From positions 1 through 33,623 of the forward strand of contig JACQFE010000027.1 of NCBI GenBank assembly GCA_016200265.1: a stretch of 33,623 nucleotides of DNA. The letters are read 5' to 3'. A program made the position numbers and the translations under genes. The stretch is from Planctomycetota bacterium. GTDB taxonomy: Bacteria; Planctomycetota; Phycisphaerae; UBA1845. This document shows positions 25,701 to 33,494 of the stretch, one piece after another. Each line of letters opens with the position of its first letter. Position 1 is the stretch's first letter. The notes below the pieces were generated by a model that was not told where the DNA came from, did not search any database, and was given only the letters and a program-made list of their open reading frames with translations.

Positions 25701-28187
25701 AGTCCTATCTTCAGCAACTGCATTTTCTGGGACAACGAAGATAGCAGTGGCCGCACTGAGTCCGCACAAGTTCATACCACCACGTTGACCATTACGTTGA
25801 ACCACAGTTGTGTCCAAGGCCTGACAGGCGTGTTCGGCGGGCAGGGGAATATCGGCCTCGACCCGCGTTTCGTCAACGCCGATGGTGCCGACAATGTTGT
25901 CGGGACCGAAGACGATGATCTGCGAATTCGACCTGGATCGCCGTGCATCGACTCGGGTGATAACCAGAATGTCGCCGTTGACGTCGTCGATTTGGATCAC
26001 GACGGAAATTCGTTGGAACCCGTCCCATTTGACATCGACGGGAATGATCGCTTCGTGGACGATCCTGCAACCGCCGACATCGGGAAAGGAACGCCTCCGC
26101 TGGTGGACATGGGCGCGTACGAGTACCAGCCGGATTGCAATGGCAACGGGATCCTTGACGCGGTTGAAATCGCCAATTGCCCAGGCGGGCCCCAATATTG
26201 TGACTGCAACGGCAATGGACAACCGGACGAGTGCGAAATCTCCAAGGACAGCGAAGCACCTGGCGGGCCATTCTACTGTCAGTTTGATTGCAACCTTGAC
26301 TGCAACAACAACGGCGCTCCTGACGATTGCGAGATTCCCCAAAGCGGCTCGATCACCAGCACTTGGATCGGCGTTTCGGGTCTGTGGGATTCGCCCCCGA
26401 GCAACGTCAATTGGTGTCTACCGCAAGCGCCAAACAACTATGTCACCACGCAATTCAACGTCGTGATCGAGGGACAGGATGCCGTTGTGACCCTTAACAC
26501 CTCCCCTACGGTTTCTACCGCGTCGCTCGGTGACGGCGCCAAAATCGTCGTCGGTGATCAGAGCGGTGCAAGCGTACGGGCGCTTGTGGTTGAAGGCACT
26601 CTGCATAACGCCGGAATCGTGCGCGCAACCGATGGGAAGCGTCTGGTCCTCGATTCACCTGACATCGAACAGGGTGTTTCGTGCGCGGGCGGAGCACTCG
26701 AGGCTTCGGATGGCAACACTAATTCAAACGCAAAAAGCGTATTGGAAATCAACGGCGGTCGCGTAGTCGGCGGCGCGGCGCGAACCGTCGGTGCCCATAG
26801 CGAAATTCACCTCCTTGGCGGCGCTGAACTCGTCAATGTCTGCGTGTCCGGCGCGATCATTCCGGACGGGCATACCGGCCGATTCAGCGAGACGATCCGT
26901 AATGATCAAATCTTCACCGTCGCGGCCCAGGATCTCACCACCTCGCTCGAACCCGGCACCGATCAGGCAGTCCTGGATGGTGTCGGGAGTGTAGTGCTGG
27001 CCCGACAGGACACGGCGCGTCTCGGCGACTTTCAGAAGTCGTTTACGAATTCAGCGAGCCATCATATCGAAGGCGCCGGCATTGTCTTTGGTGGAATGAT
27101 CAACAATGGAACGATCAATGCCAACCACGCAGGCGAAGAACTCATTGTCTCACCGCCGGGAATCAAGAGTAATGATGGGCTCCTTACCGCCACCGATGGT
27201 GGCGCATTGCGAATTGTCGGCAGCGTTTCGGGCGCGGGCGCATATCAAGCGGCAAGAGGCACGATTATCGTTTCCGGAGAACAGGACGCAGTTCTTGTCT
27301 CTGCGTCATCGATGGAAGTCTTGGGAAGCATATCCTCTCCAGGGATGCTTTCTATTACGGGCGTTAATGCAACGGCGTCCGTTGCAGGCACAGCCACAGT
27401 ACGTGGCAGCGGATCATTCGCGGTCGATGACGGCGCCGCTCTACAGGTAGGTGGAGATCTTGTTCTCAACGACGCACAGACTACCCAGTGCCACTGTTTG
27501 GCCCCTGCTTCAGCCTGCAATGTGGCGGGAGGTCAAACGCCTCCTATTTTGAAAATTCGCGGCGCGGCCACCGCATCGATCGCGGCCAACCTTCTGCTCC
27601 CTCAGCGTGCGACAGTGCAAGTCGGCTCGGCCGCAGCAATGACTCTCGCCGGAAATTTCGATAATGCGATGACTCAACCTGATTGTTTTGACTGGATTGA
27701 CGGCGGTCTCACGCTCAATGGAACTTCATTGCAGCACATAACGGCGGCGGGTGTTGACGGTGGGCCGCCCGCATCGGCCGCCGTAAACAACTTCGCCATT
27801 GGAACGATCACCCTCGCTCCAAATGCCAACGTCGTCATCGTGCCGCAGGGCACATCGGGAAGTGGCAATCATGCTCTTTACGTCGCCCATTTGGTTCTTC
27901 ATCCGGGTTCCCAGATGCTCGCCAGCGGAGTCAACGTGTACTATTGCACGCTCAGTAACGAGGGCTCGCTACCGCAGCTCGGCACGAGGATCCAAGCCAT
28001 GTTGCCTATGCTATACGATGCCAATTGCGATCTTCGCATCGATCTCAATGATTTCGCCCGCGAACTCGCTTGCATGAACGCGTCGGCAACACCCGACTGT
28101 TTGCAAGCCTTTGACAGTGACGTGGACGGGGACGTGGACCTTCACGATTTCGCGGCATTCCAGAATTCTTTCCTTCCCGTTCATTGA
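22722..28187 (+). CDS. Giant secreted right-handed beta-helix protein with dockerin-like C-terminus
   Basis: This 1821-residue protein has GAGAGG upstream of its ATG. A long n-region and hydrophobic core end in TGLSAQ (about residue 38), a signal peptide. Residues about 40-690 and 695-1130 are two related halves. Each opens with a 'G-SW-DA(F/Y)-D-Q-AL' and 'YGGF' leader and continues with short parallel-beta-helix repeats (GGGMxN, SNPxLTxCxFxxN). Each closes with GSPC-DAG or -DSG, DLDxDGxxxExxPFD and VDMGAYE. Three Cys-rich DCNGNGxxDxxEI calcium-loop repeats (about 1133-1200) lead to a beta-rich region (1205-1750). The C-terminus (about 1768-1821) has two dockerin-like loops, DANCDLRIDLNDF and DSDVDGDVDLHDF. 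It is probably a surface or extracellular binding or polysaccharide-related protein. No catalytic motif is visible. Confidence 0.93.
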   Translation: MAMFPSLPTVVIYQFRTKYILTTSVLVSLATSTGLSAQTVWYVNANAAGANNGSSWPDAFRDLQLALVCTPPTVCAGPGDQIWVAEGTYAPAAPGGSVRATFKLRNGIALYGGFAGIEAAIEQRDATTRITILTGDIDRDDTFNRANNSYHVVTASGTTSTAILDGFTITAGNANRAVPDSEGAGVFNMGGSPTIRNCKVVGNQAFSGAGMFNQLGNPIVSQCTFTDNFAFAAGGGMHNISSNPVITSTTFAENTTGGFGGGIYNIGASTPTLADCSFTDNSATTRGGAVYNDSDSGPTLTRCEFVENSADDGGAVYSLSRHLMLTDCAFTGNTANATGGAMSNISSDPIISNCRFAANSAVDGGGLYNLNGSPILTKCIFSENAAASTGGGLNTSTGEPKLSSCEFSGNAADEGGGMYNLSGRPILTDCVFVANSANLRGGGMSNNDSDPQIIRTSFSDNTVFSISGDGGGIWNLSSNPMLIGCTFRRNSAVRGGAISNLSSVPTITNGLFSGNSASYGGGMFNDGSSPTLTNATFSGNEASLGGGVANFNSSHPTLTNCILWGNHDSIPQESITWQIYSDGIGVLVNYTCIQGLHGTFGGVGNIGENPLFVDPDGEDNIVGTADDDLRLLPGSPCADAGNNLAVPADVADLDGDGDRTEALPFDLGGTPRFLDDPLAPDGGHGTRPIVDMGAYEHKTPIRFVQQSATGTKDGTSWADAYTDVQRALGDARAAKGAVQEIWVAAGRYAPTGPGGDRTIAFDLVDGVGIYGGFFGSETALKQRNPKLNLTILTGDLNGDDENDFQNVSENSLHVVTAENTGATAVLDGFVIVGGNADESCGQCFTSGGGGVSMMNSSSKLADCRVKTNRARAGGGMAINGGSPTLTNCVFESNMATGSGSNDAAGGGVVVNGSSPTLVNCRLIGNSTPLGGGAMYISGASAPKLVNCLLSGNTAGKNGGAIMALGGRPTLANCTLNHNQAVSSGGGMINLLNGSPIFSNCIFWDNEDSSGRTESAQVHTTTLTITLNHSCVQGLTGVFGGQGNIGLDPRFVNADGADNVVGTEDDDLRIRPGSPCIDSGDNQNVAVDVVDLDHDGNSLEPVPFDIDGNDRFVDDPATADIGKGTPPLVDMGAYEYQPDCNGNGILDAVEIANCPGGPQYCDCNGNGQPDECEISKDSEAPGGPFYCQFDCNLDCNNNGAPDDCEIPQSGSITSTWIGVSGLWDSPPSNVNWCLPQAPNNYVTTQFNVVIEGQDAVVTLNTSPTVSTASLGDGAKIVVGDQSGASVRALVVEGTLHNAGIVRATDGKRLVLDSPDIEQGVSCAGGALEASDGNTNSNAKSVLEINGGRVVGGAARTVGAHSEIHLLGGAELVNVCVSGAIIPDGHTGRFSETIRNDQIFTVAAQDLTTSLEPGTDQAVLDGVGSVVLARQDTARLGDFQKSFTNSASHHIEGAGIVFGGMINNGTINANHAGEELIVSPPGIKSNDGLLTATDGGALRIVGSVSGAGAYQAARGTIIVSGEQDAVLVSASSMEVLGSISSPGMLSITGVNATASVAGTATVRGSGSFAVDDGAALQVGGDLVLNDAQTTQCHCLAPASACNVAGGQTPPILKIRGAATASIAANLLLPQRATVQVGSAAAMTLAGNFDNAMTQPDCFDWIDGGLTLNGTSLQHITAAGVDGGPPASAAVNNFAIGTITLAPNANVVIVPQGTSGSGNHALYVAHLVLHPGSQMLASGVNVYYCTLSNEGSLPQLGTRIQAMLPMLYDANCDLRIDLNDFARELACMNASATPDCLQAFDSDVDGDVDLHDFAAFQNSFLPVH

Positions 28188-28218
28188 GTGCGGGAGCTAT
28201 TAAGTGCGAGAAGGCGTA

Positions 28219-28248
28219 GGACGATTCAAGCGAAGGCTTGAAACGTCC
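28219..28248 (+). terminator. Strong hairpin after the beta-helix gene
   Basis: GGACG-A-TTCAAGC (28219-28231) pairs with GCTTGAA-A-CGTCC (28236-28248) around the loop GAAG: 12 base pairs with one A/A mismatch. It begins 32 bases after the stop codon of the beta-helix gene. No T-run follows, so it may act as a 3'-end stabiliser or a factor-assisted terminator. Confidence 0.5.
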
Positions 28249-28678
28249 AGATCTCAAGGCTACCTGAAGCTTCTTGGGATGCGCGATCGCCAGCGCGGGC
28301 AGTCGGCGTCCAATTCGAAGCAACGTAAAAAGGCGCGGACATTCGGGATCCGGATTCCGGCCTCGTAAATCATAGAGTGATCATGAATTAGAAACCGACA
28401 AGTATATAAACCCCATCGCCCTTGTAGAGTGACATTGCAAACAGGAGAATCCGCGCACCGCACAACAAGCAGAATCGCCCTCAAAGCATATCAATCGGCT
28501 TTTTCCACACGCGATCATTTCACGATCCGAAAAAGCCACTGCACTTACGTCTCAGCAATCGCTATTCTTTTCCGCAACGCTCTTCCAGTACGGAAACGCC
28601 CTCTTCCATTACCGCTGACCGCTTTCGATCAACCGTGATCTGACGCATCGGTGTGCGCCTGATGCCCAGGTGATCAAA

Positions 28679-28798
28679 TTAGACCAAACAAGCTTCGCCA
28701 AGAGTCAGTTGCAGGCTTGTCAGCCACCGCTTCAACACCGACGCCTTCGCTGCCTTCAACTCCTCCTTGTTCGCGATTTCGTGCGCTTTCTTTTGCAT
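28679..28798 (-). CDS. Doubtful small ORF, Lys/Ala-rich
   Basis: This 39-codon frame starts MQKKAHEIANKEELKAAKAS and ends LTLGEACLV. The same frame stays open for about 25 codons upstream of the ATG (LLRLQRDGAQDLRKPRGLL) with protein-like composition. It could therefore be the tail of a decayed gene rather than a complete small gene. No ribosome binding site or family is recognised. Confidence 0.15.
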   Translation of the reverse strand: MQKKAHEIANKEELKAAKASVLKRWLTSLQLTLGEACLV

Positions 28799-29033
28799 CT
28801 TAAGCAAGCCTCGCGGCTTGCGCAAGTCTTGAGCGCCGTCACGCTGCAGTCGGAGCAAAGATTTACTAACGCACAGTTTTCAGGCGTTTTCTTAGGCACG
28901 CACATGCTGATTGGGTCATTGAGCGTCATGGAGGATCGGCTCTCTGTTGTCATGATGCACGGTAACAGTCGACACGAACGCTACCAGAAGCCGTCATGGT
29001 CGAGAGAAGGTCCAGGGGGTATAAGAACGGCTC

Positions 29034-31721
29034 ATGATGCTTAGCGCAGGAGTCAAGCTCGGCCCCTATGGAATCATCTCGCCCCTTGGCGCGGGCGGCA
29101 TGGGTGAGGTCTATCGCGCCCGGGACATGCGGCTGGAGCGCGACGTGGCCATCAAGGTGTTGCCCGTGCATCTGACGCGAAGTCCGGAATTCAAGCAGCG
29201 CTTCGAGCGCGAGGCGAAGTCGATCTCACAACTGACGCATCCGCACATCTGTACGCTCTACGACGTGGGCCATCATGATGGGACCGACTACCTGGTCATG
29301 GAGTTGCTGGAAGGCGAGTCATTGGCGCATAGACTGGCCAAAGGGCCGTTGCCGTTGGAGCAGGTGCTCAAGTGTGGCATTGAGATTGCGTCGGCGCTCG
29401 ACGCAGCGCATCGAAAGGGTGTCATTCACCGCGACCTCAAGCCCGGCAACATCATGCTGACAAAAACCGGCGCAAAGCTGTTGGACTTCGGACTTGCGAA
29501 ATCGTCGGGCGTTATGGACAGTGACCCGAGCGCCGTCACCATCAGTCAACCTCTCACAAGCAAAGGCACGATCCTCGGAACATTTCAGTATATGGCCCCG
29601 GAACAACTCGAGGGCGTCGAGGCCGACGCCCGCACGGATATATTCGCCCTCGGCGCCGTGCTTTACGAAATGGCCACAGGAGAGCGTGCGTTCGAGGGTG
29701 CCAGCAGGGCGAGCCTCATCGCCTCGATCATGTCATCGCATCCGCGGCCGATCAGCGAGCTTCAACCGATGACGCCGCCGGCGCTGGATCGGCTCATTCG
29801 CAAGTGCCTGGCCAAAGACTCCGAGGCCAGATGGCAGAGCGCCGCAGACGTGGCCGACGAGCTGCGCTGGATTGCGGAAGGCGGCTCGCAAACGCTTGCG
29901 TTGAACAGCGACCATCTTGGCTCGAGCAAGCGTTCGTTTTGGAAAGGACTCGTCTTTGGTGTGGTGGGCGCGGCATTGGTCGCCCTATTCCTCAAATCGC
30001 TGCGCTCTCCAATTCCCGTTCTGCCAGCGCACCTTGGGATTCCGGTGCCGGCTACGGATGTCCTGGAGGGCGGGGCGGAGAACCTGCTGATGACCATCTC
30101 GGCGGATGGTCGAACCATCGCTTATTCCGCACGTCGGGACGGAGTGTCTCGGCTCTTCGTGCGCGCACTTGATTACCGTGCAGCTACTTTGCTGCCCGGA
30201 ACCGAAGGCGCGCTTGGCCCGTTCTTTTCGCCAGATGGTCAATGGATCGCGTTCTTCACCGCAGCCAAGCTGAAAAAAGTCTCGGTGCACGGCGGTGCGG
30301 TCATGACAATTTGTGATGCCAATGACAGCCGTTCCGGCGTGTGGCTGGAGGACGACACCATCGTTCTAAGCCCGAGCTTCGCGACGCCGCTGGTGCGCAT
30401 TCCCGCTGCGGGAGGCGTTCAAGAGGCGGTTACGCACTTGGATACCAACAAAAAGGAACGGACGCACCGTTGGCCCGATGCCCTGCCGGGTGGTGAATGG
30501 ATCGTGTTCACAGTGGGAACTGAAGACAGCCCCGGCGGTTATGACGACTGCAACATTGAGGCCGTATCCTTGAAAACAGGCGTGCGACGGGTGCTGGTGA
30601 AGGGTGGCAGCATGGCCCGGTATGTCGCGCCCGGACATCTGATTTTCGGTCGCCGAAATGTTTTGTTCGGGATACCCATCGATCCTTCGACGGCCACAAC
30701 ATCGGGGCATCCAGCGCCGCTGCTCGACGGTGTCGCCGGTGAAACCACCAGCGGCGCGGTACACTTCGCGGTGGCCCGCAACGGAACGCTCATTTACGTG
30801 CCTGCGGAATCTGAGAATGTGGACAACGAACTTGTCTGGATCGATCGCGCGGGGCAAGTCACGGCGATCCCGGCACCGCTGCGACAATACTACCTGCCCC
30901 GCATCTCACCGAGTGGAACGGAGATTCTCACACTGATTGGACCGGGGCTCGGAAAGGGCGACATTTGGCGCTTCGACCTGGATCGCAAGACCCTAAATCG
31001 TTTGACATTCGATGACGAAGCGCTGCAGGTTGAATGGCTTCCCGATGGCAAACGGATGGTCTGGTCGACGGAAGCGCCCAGTCGCATCGCGATCCAGTTG
31101 ATCTATGGAACGCAACCCCAGGTTCTCTACGAATCAAAGACGGCCATGATCATGGGTTCTGTGACGCCCGACGGACGGGGCATTCTCTGTTCACGCTATG
31201 GTGACCAAGAGAGCGACATTGATTTGCTGCCCACGGAGCAACCTGCAGGCGAATTGCAGGCCGTGGTCGAAGAGCGTGGAGCCCAGGTCAGCGCGGTGCT
31301 TTCGCCCGATGGAAAGTGGATCGCCTATGAATCCGATCTCGCCGCCGGGGCAACCGAACTGATCGTCCGCAGGTTTCAAGCAGAGGGCGGCAAATGGCAA
31401 GTCTCCAGCAACGGCGGCCTCGCTCCGCTTTGGTCGCCCGATGGCAAGGAATTGTTCTTTCTGAGCGGTCAGAGTTTTATGGTCTCCGCCATCACAATTG
31501 AAGGCAACGGCCTTTCCGTAGGCACGCCGAAGAAGCTCTTCGACATTCCGGCGGGGCGCAGGTACGAACAAAGCCTCCGCCCCTACGACATCGCGCCCGA
31601 CGGTTCGCGATTTCTCTTCACACGAGCTGCCCGACCGGAGATGGAAGGCCGACACATCAACGTCGTGTTGAATTGGCGCGAGGAGGCTAAGGCAATGGTG
31701 CCATCGGGGACACACCAGTGA
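29034..31721 (+). CDS. Transmembrane Ser/Thr kinase fused to a TolB/PD40-type beta-propeller
   Basis: This 895-residue protein has a complete Hanks-type kinase at about 10-280. It shows the glycine loop GAGGMGEVY (19-27), Lys41 in [13 protein letters not shown] with Asp134 and Asn139, DFGLAK at 151-156 and APEQ at 188-191. After a basic linker a transmembrane helix (about 303-320) leads to a C-terminal propeller (about 345-890). The propeller is made of blades such as [50 protein letters not shown] and [10 protein letters not shown], the PD40 pattern of TolB-like domains. The propeller presumably faces outside and senses ligand. Start codons at 29034 and 29037 are both possible. Unlike the two other kinases it has no adjacent sigma-factor gene and no TPRs. 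It stands alone between two gene-poor regions. Confidence 0.93.
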   Translation: MMLSAGVKLGPYGIISPLGAGGMGEVYRARDMRLERDVAIKVLPVHLTRSPEFKQRFEREAKSISQLTHPHICTLYDVGHHDGTDYLVMELLEGESLAHRLAKGPLPLEQVLKCGIEIASALDAAHRKGVIHRDLKPGNIMLTKTGAKLLDFGLAKSSGVMDSDPSAVTISQPLTSKGTILGTFQYMAPEQLEGVEADARTDIFALGAVLYEMATGERAFEGASRASLIASIMSSHPRPISELQPMTPPALDRLIRKCLAKDSEARWQSAADVADELRWIAEGGSQTLALNSDHLGSSKRSFWKGLVFGVVGAALVALFLKSLRSPIPVLPAHLGIPVPATDVLEGGAENLLMTISADGRTIAYSARRDGVSRLFVRALDYRAATLLPGTEGALGPFFSPDGQWIAFFTAAKLKKVSVHGGAVMTICDANDSRSGVWLEDDTIVLSPSFATPLVRIPAAGGVQEAVTHLDTNKKERTHRWPDALPGGEWIVFTVGTEDSPGGYDDCNIEAVSLKTGVRRVLVKGGSMARYVAPGHLIFGRRNVLFGIPIDPSTATTSGHPAPLLDGVAGETTSGAVHFAVARNGTLIYVPAESENVDNELVWIDRAGQVTAIPAPLRQYYLPRISPSGTEILTLIGPGLGKGDIWRFDLDRKTLNRLTFDDEALQVEWLPDGKRMVWSTEAPSRIAIQLIYGTQPQVLYESKTAMIMGSVTPDGRGILCSRYGDQESDIDLLPTEQPAGELQAVVEERGAQVSAVLSPDGKWIAYESDLAAGATELIVRRFQAEGGKWQVSSNGGLAPLWSPDGKELFFLSGQSFMVSAITIEGNGLSVGTPKKLFDIPAGRRYEQSLRPYDIAPDGSRFLFTRAARPEMEGRHINVVLNWREEAKAMVPSGTHQ

Positions 31722-31847
31722 GTTTGGCTTCCGGCGCTAATTTCAAGGCCTCAACAAAGAAATCCTGTGGAAACTATCGAACGCCCCAACCTCCAAATCC
31801 CTCAAAAAACCGCCCGCTTCGCCCACCAAGCCCTCCAACCCGCAAAT

Positions 31848-32117
31848 TTAGATGCGATTGCCCTGGGTATTACAGCACTCCTTGACTGTGAGGCTCCCGT
31901 TGGATACTGTCCGTTGCGTACGCCCAGCGTGGAGATCTGAGGTGGTCGCGCGGTATCGTTCGAGAGGCGCAGCTGGGTCGCGCCAAACCCCGAAGAAATG
32001 CAGACGACCTTTGATTTTTTTGCACCACTGACCGTTCGGATGGGCAGTCAACGGAAATGGGGGATTCGGCTTTTTCGGTTTACGACGCGTTTGGACCATG
32101 CTTGAACCCATACCCAT
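31848..32117 (-). pseudogene. N-terminal fragment of a tyrosine-type integrase
   Basis: The 89 codons from ATG 32117 contain KPKKPNPPFPLTAHPNGQW, CKKIKGRLHFFGVW, PAAPLERYRAT, LHAGRT and then SLTVKECCNTQG before a stop. I recognise this as the start of planctomycete phage-type integrases, in which an AP2-like DNA-binding 'KKIRGKxHYFG-W-D' segment and an 'LHAGR-PR' segment precede the core-binding domain. The catalytic Arg-His-Tyr domain is missing, so the fragment is inactive unless expressed as a small DNA-binding protein. It begins 107 bases before the tRNA-Ser gene, a usual site for integrated elements. Confidence 0.75.
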
Positions 32118-32184
32118 TACAACTAATGAGCTGAGGTTAAGGTTCAGTAACGATCAGGCAGGTTGTCGTTGCTTAAGGTTCCGG

Positions 32185-32214
32185 TCAACACGTTTTGCTA
32201 TAAGTGATTATTAT
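32185..32214 (+). promoter_or_regulatory. Possible sigma-70-like promoter of the tRNA gene
   Basis: TCAACA (32185-32190, four matches to TTGACA) and TATTAT (32209-32214, five matches to TATAAT) are 18 bases apart. Transcription would start near 32221, just before the mature tRNA 5' end at 32225. The alternative TATAAG at 32199 lacks a matching -35. Confidence 0.35.
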
Positions 32215-32224
32215 ACAAATGGTA

Positions 32225-32315
32225 GGAGAGGTGGGTGAGTGGCTGAAACCAACGGTTTGCTAAACCGTCATACGGCCTAACAGCTGTATCGCGAGTTCAA
32301 ATCTCGCCCTCTCCG
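32225..32315 (+). tRNA. tRNA-Ser (anticodon GCT)
   Basis: The gene is 91 bases with all four arms. The acceptor strands are GGAGAGG (32225-32231) and CCTCTCC (32308-32314), with G as discriminator base. The anticodon stem ACGGT/ACCGT encloses the loop TTGCTAA, giving anticodon GCT at 32259-32261. The T-arm is GCGAG-TTCAAAT-CTCGC. A long variable arm (about 32269-32290) marks it as a class II tRNA, in agreement with serine. It would read AGC and AGU codons. CCA is not encoded. The gene appears intact although an integrase fragment lies just upstream. Confidence 0.96.
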
Positions 32316-32422
32316 ATAATCTGTTGCAACTCCGCGACCTGGGCATGACGGTGCAGTTCCCTGGCGCAACACGTCATGCAAGGCAGGCGACTGCTCAGCA
32401 ATCAAAACCGGCCATCAGGCAA

Positions 32423-33253
32423 TCATCCGCCGTCGGGCAAGCCGAAATCGTTCTGAAAGGCCGCGAAATCGAGTAGATCGAGATCGCCGTCGCCATCGTT
32501 GTCCATCACGACAAACGGCGTGATGCCTTCCGCGAATGCGGCCTGGCAGATGAACGCGGCATCGATTGAAGGATCGACCCATGAGATGCAGAACGCGCTT
32601 TGCGGATCGGGCAGTTCGGTAGTTCCTTCCGCGCAAATACGATCCATGTAATCGCCCACGTCCACTGCTGCTGACAGTCCGACGACACAGATTGAACCAA
32701 GATCGCAGTAGCCAAGATCATGGCACTCGCCCGGCCCGGAGAGACATTCCGCGATTCTCTGCGCTCCGCTGAACGGCAAACAGCACTCGACAGAGGCCAC
32801 AACCGCGTCGCTTTGAATCTGCTTGGGAACGGGTTCGTACAAATCCTGAAAAACTCCGAAGTCGGCCAAATCAAGATCGCCGTCGTCGTCTTCGTCGTAC
32901 GTCGAAAACAAATTCACCGATGCGTTCGCCTTGGCCACACAAAATGCCTGAGGTTGTGCGGCCCCTGCATGCCACTCCGTGCAATAGGCTCGCGGAGGAT
33001 CGACGGGCGTGGCCTCAAGATCGCATAAGAATTGCATGTTGGATTGATCGGCGCCGAAGCCGAGGACGCATGTAGCCCCTGCCGAGCACGAATCAGGCGC
33101 CGTGCTGGTAACAGGATCGGTGGCACATTGCGAGAATTTGGCAAGATCACTTTCAACCACGCAGCATTTCATGGATACAATCTGCGCGCGAGCTGATTCA
33201 CTCGCAGCAATTGCAAACACGGAACAAAAGATTGCGCGATGCGAATTGCTCAT
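32423..33253 (-). CDS. Secreted Cys-rich protein of two repeated halves, each ending in an EF-hand-like loop
   Basis: This 276-residue protein is started at ATG 33253, which overlaps the stop of the upstream remnant (ATGA). It directly gives a signal peptide (MSNSHRAIFCSVFAIAASESARA, cleaved near 23). The longer start at 33346 would hide it. Residues 25-140 and 150-270 have the same plan: a CC pair, further Cys with G-x-x-C-V-x-G, a C-x-x-W segment, another Cys, and finally a calcium-loop motif. The two loops are DEDDDGDLDLADFGVFQ (120-136) and DNDGDGDLDLLDFAAFQ (251-267), similar to dockerin or EF-hand repeats. It is likely exported, disulfide-bonded and calcium-binding. The function is unknown and I know no named family for the module. 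Confidence 0.82.
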   Translation of the reverse strand: MSNSHRAIFCSVFAIAASESARAQIVSMKCCVVESDLAKFSQCATDPVTSTAPDSCSAGATCVLGFGADQSNMQFLCDLEATPVDPPRAYCTEWHAGAAQPQAFCVAKANASVNLFSTYDEDDDGDLDLADFGVFQDLYEPVPKQIQSDAVVASVECCLPFSGAQRIAECLSGPGECHDLGYCDLGSICVVGLSAAVDVGDYMDRICAEGTTELPDPQSAFCISWVDPSIDAAFICQAAFAEGITPFVVMDNDGDGDLDLLDFAAFQNDFGLPDGG

Positions 33254-33492
33254 GGATAAATCAACGAATCCGTGCTCGCATAATGATTCGCACCGTAGCC
33301 GTATGCGTTTTGGCCCGGATAGGGATTTTGCGCAGTTGACTGCCACACAGTATCCCCGTGTATCACATTCTTATGCTGAGGATCTTCCCATTGATCTGTT
33401 ACTATTACGGTATAGATATTGTCGCCGTCGACACCAACCGCCGGAATGCGCTCGAATGAAACATGGCCGTCTGCATAAAGGCAATCCTGATT
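33250..33492 (-). pseudogene. C-terminal remnant of a DUF1559 (H-X9-DG) pilin-like protein
   Basis: From about 33492 the frame reads NQDCLYADGHVSF, then VGVDGDNIYTVI, matching the characteristic C-terminus of planctomycete DUF1559 proteins ('NVLYADGHVxF ... GVxGDNIYT'). Those proteins normally begin with a prepilin-type N-terminal helix and have about 300 residues; here only about 80 remain. Upstream bases belong to a transposase end in another frame. The stop overlaps the start of the downstream gene at 33253, so the two were probably translated together before the disruption. The frame is technically open back to 33588, but that extension is a shadow of the transposase. Confidence 0.7.
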
Positions 33493-33494
33493 CT

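Larger units (their letters stand above)
28188..29033. other. Gene-poor 846-base region
   Basis: Apart from the hairpin at 28219-28248, this stretch has no supported gene. Short frames on both strands lack motifs and ribosome binding sites. A minus-strand frame (28679-28798, extendable upstream without ATG to about 28875) is rich in Lys, Leu and Ala and could be a gene fragment. The promoter of the kinase at 29034 should lie at the right end, but no clear -35/-10 pair is seen. Confidence 0.45.
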
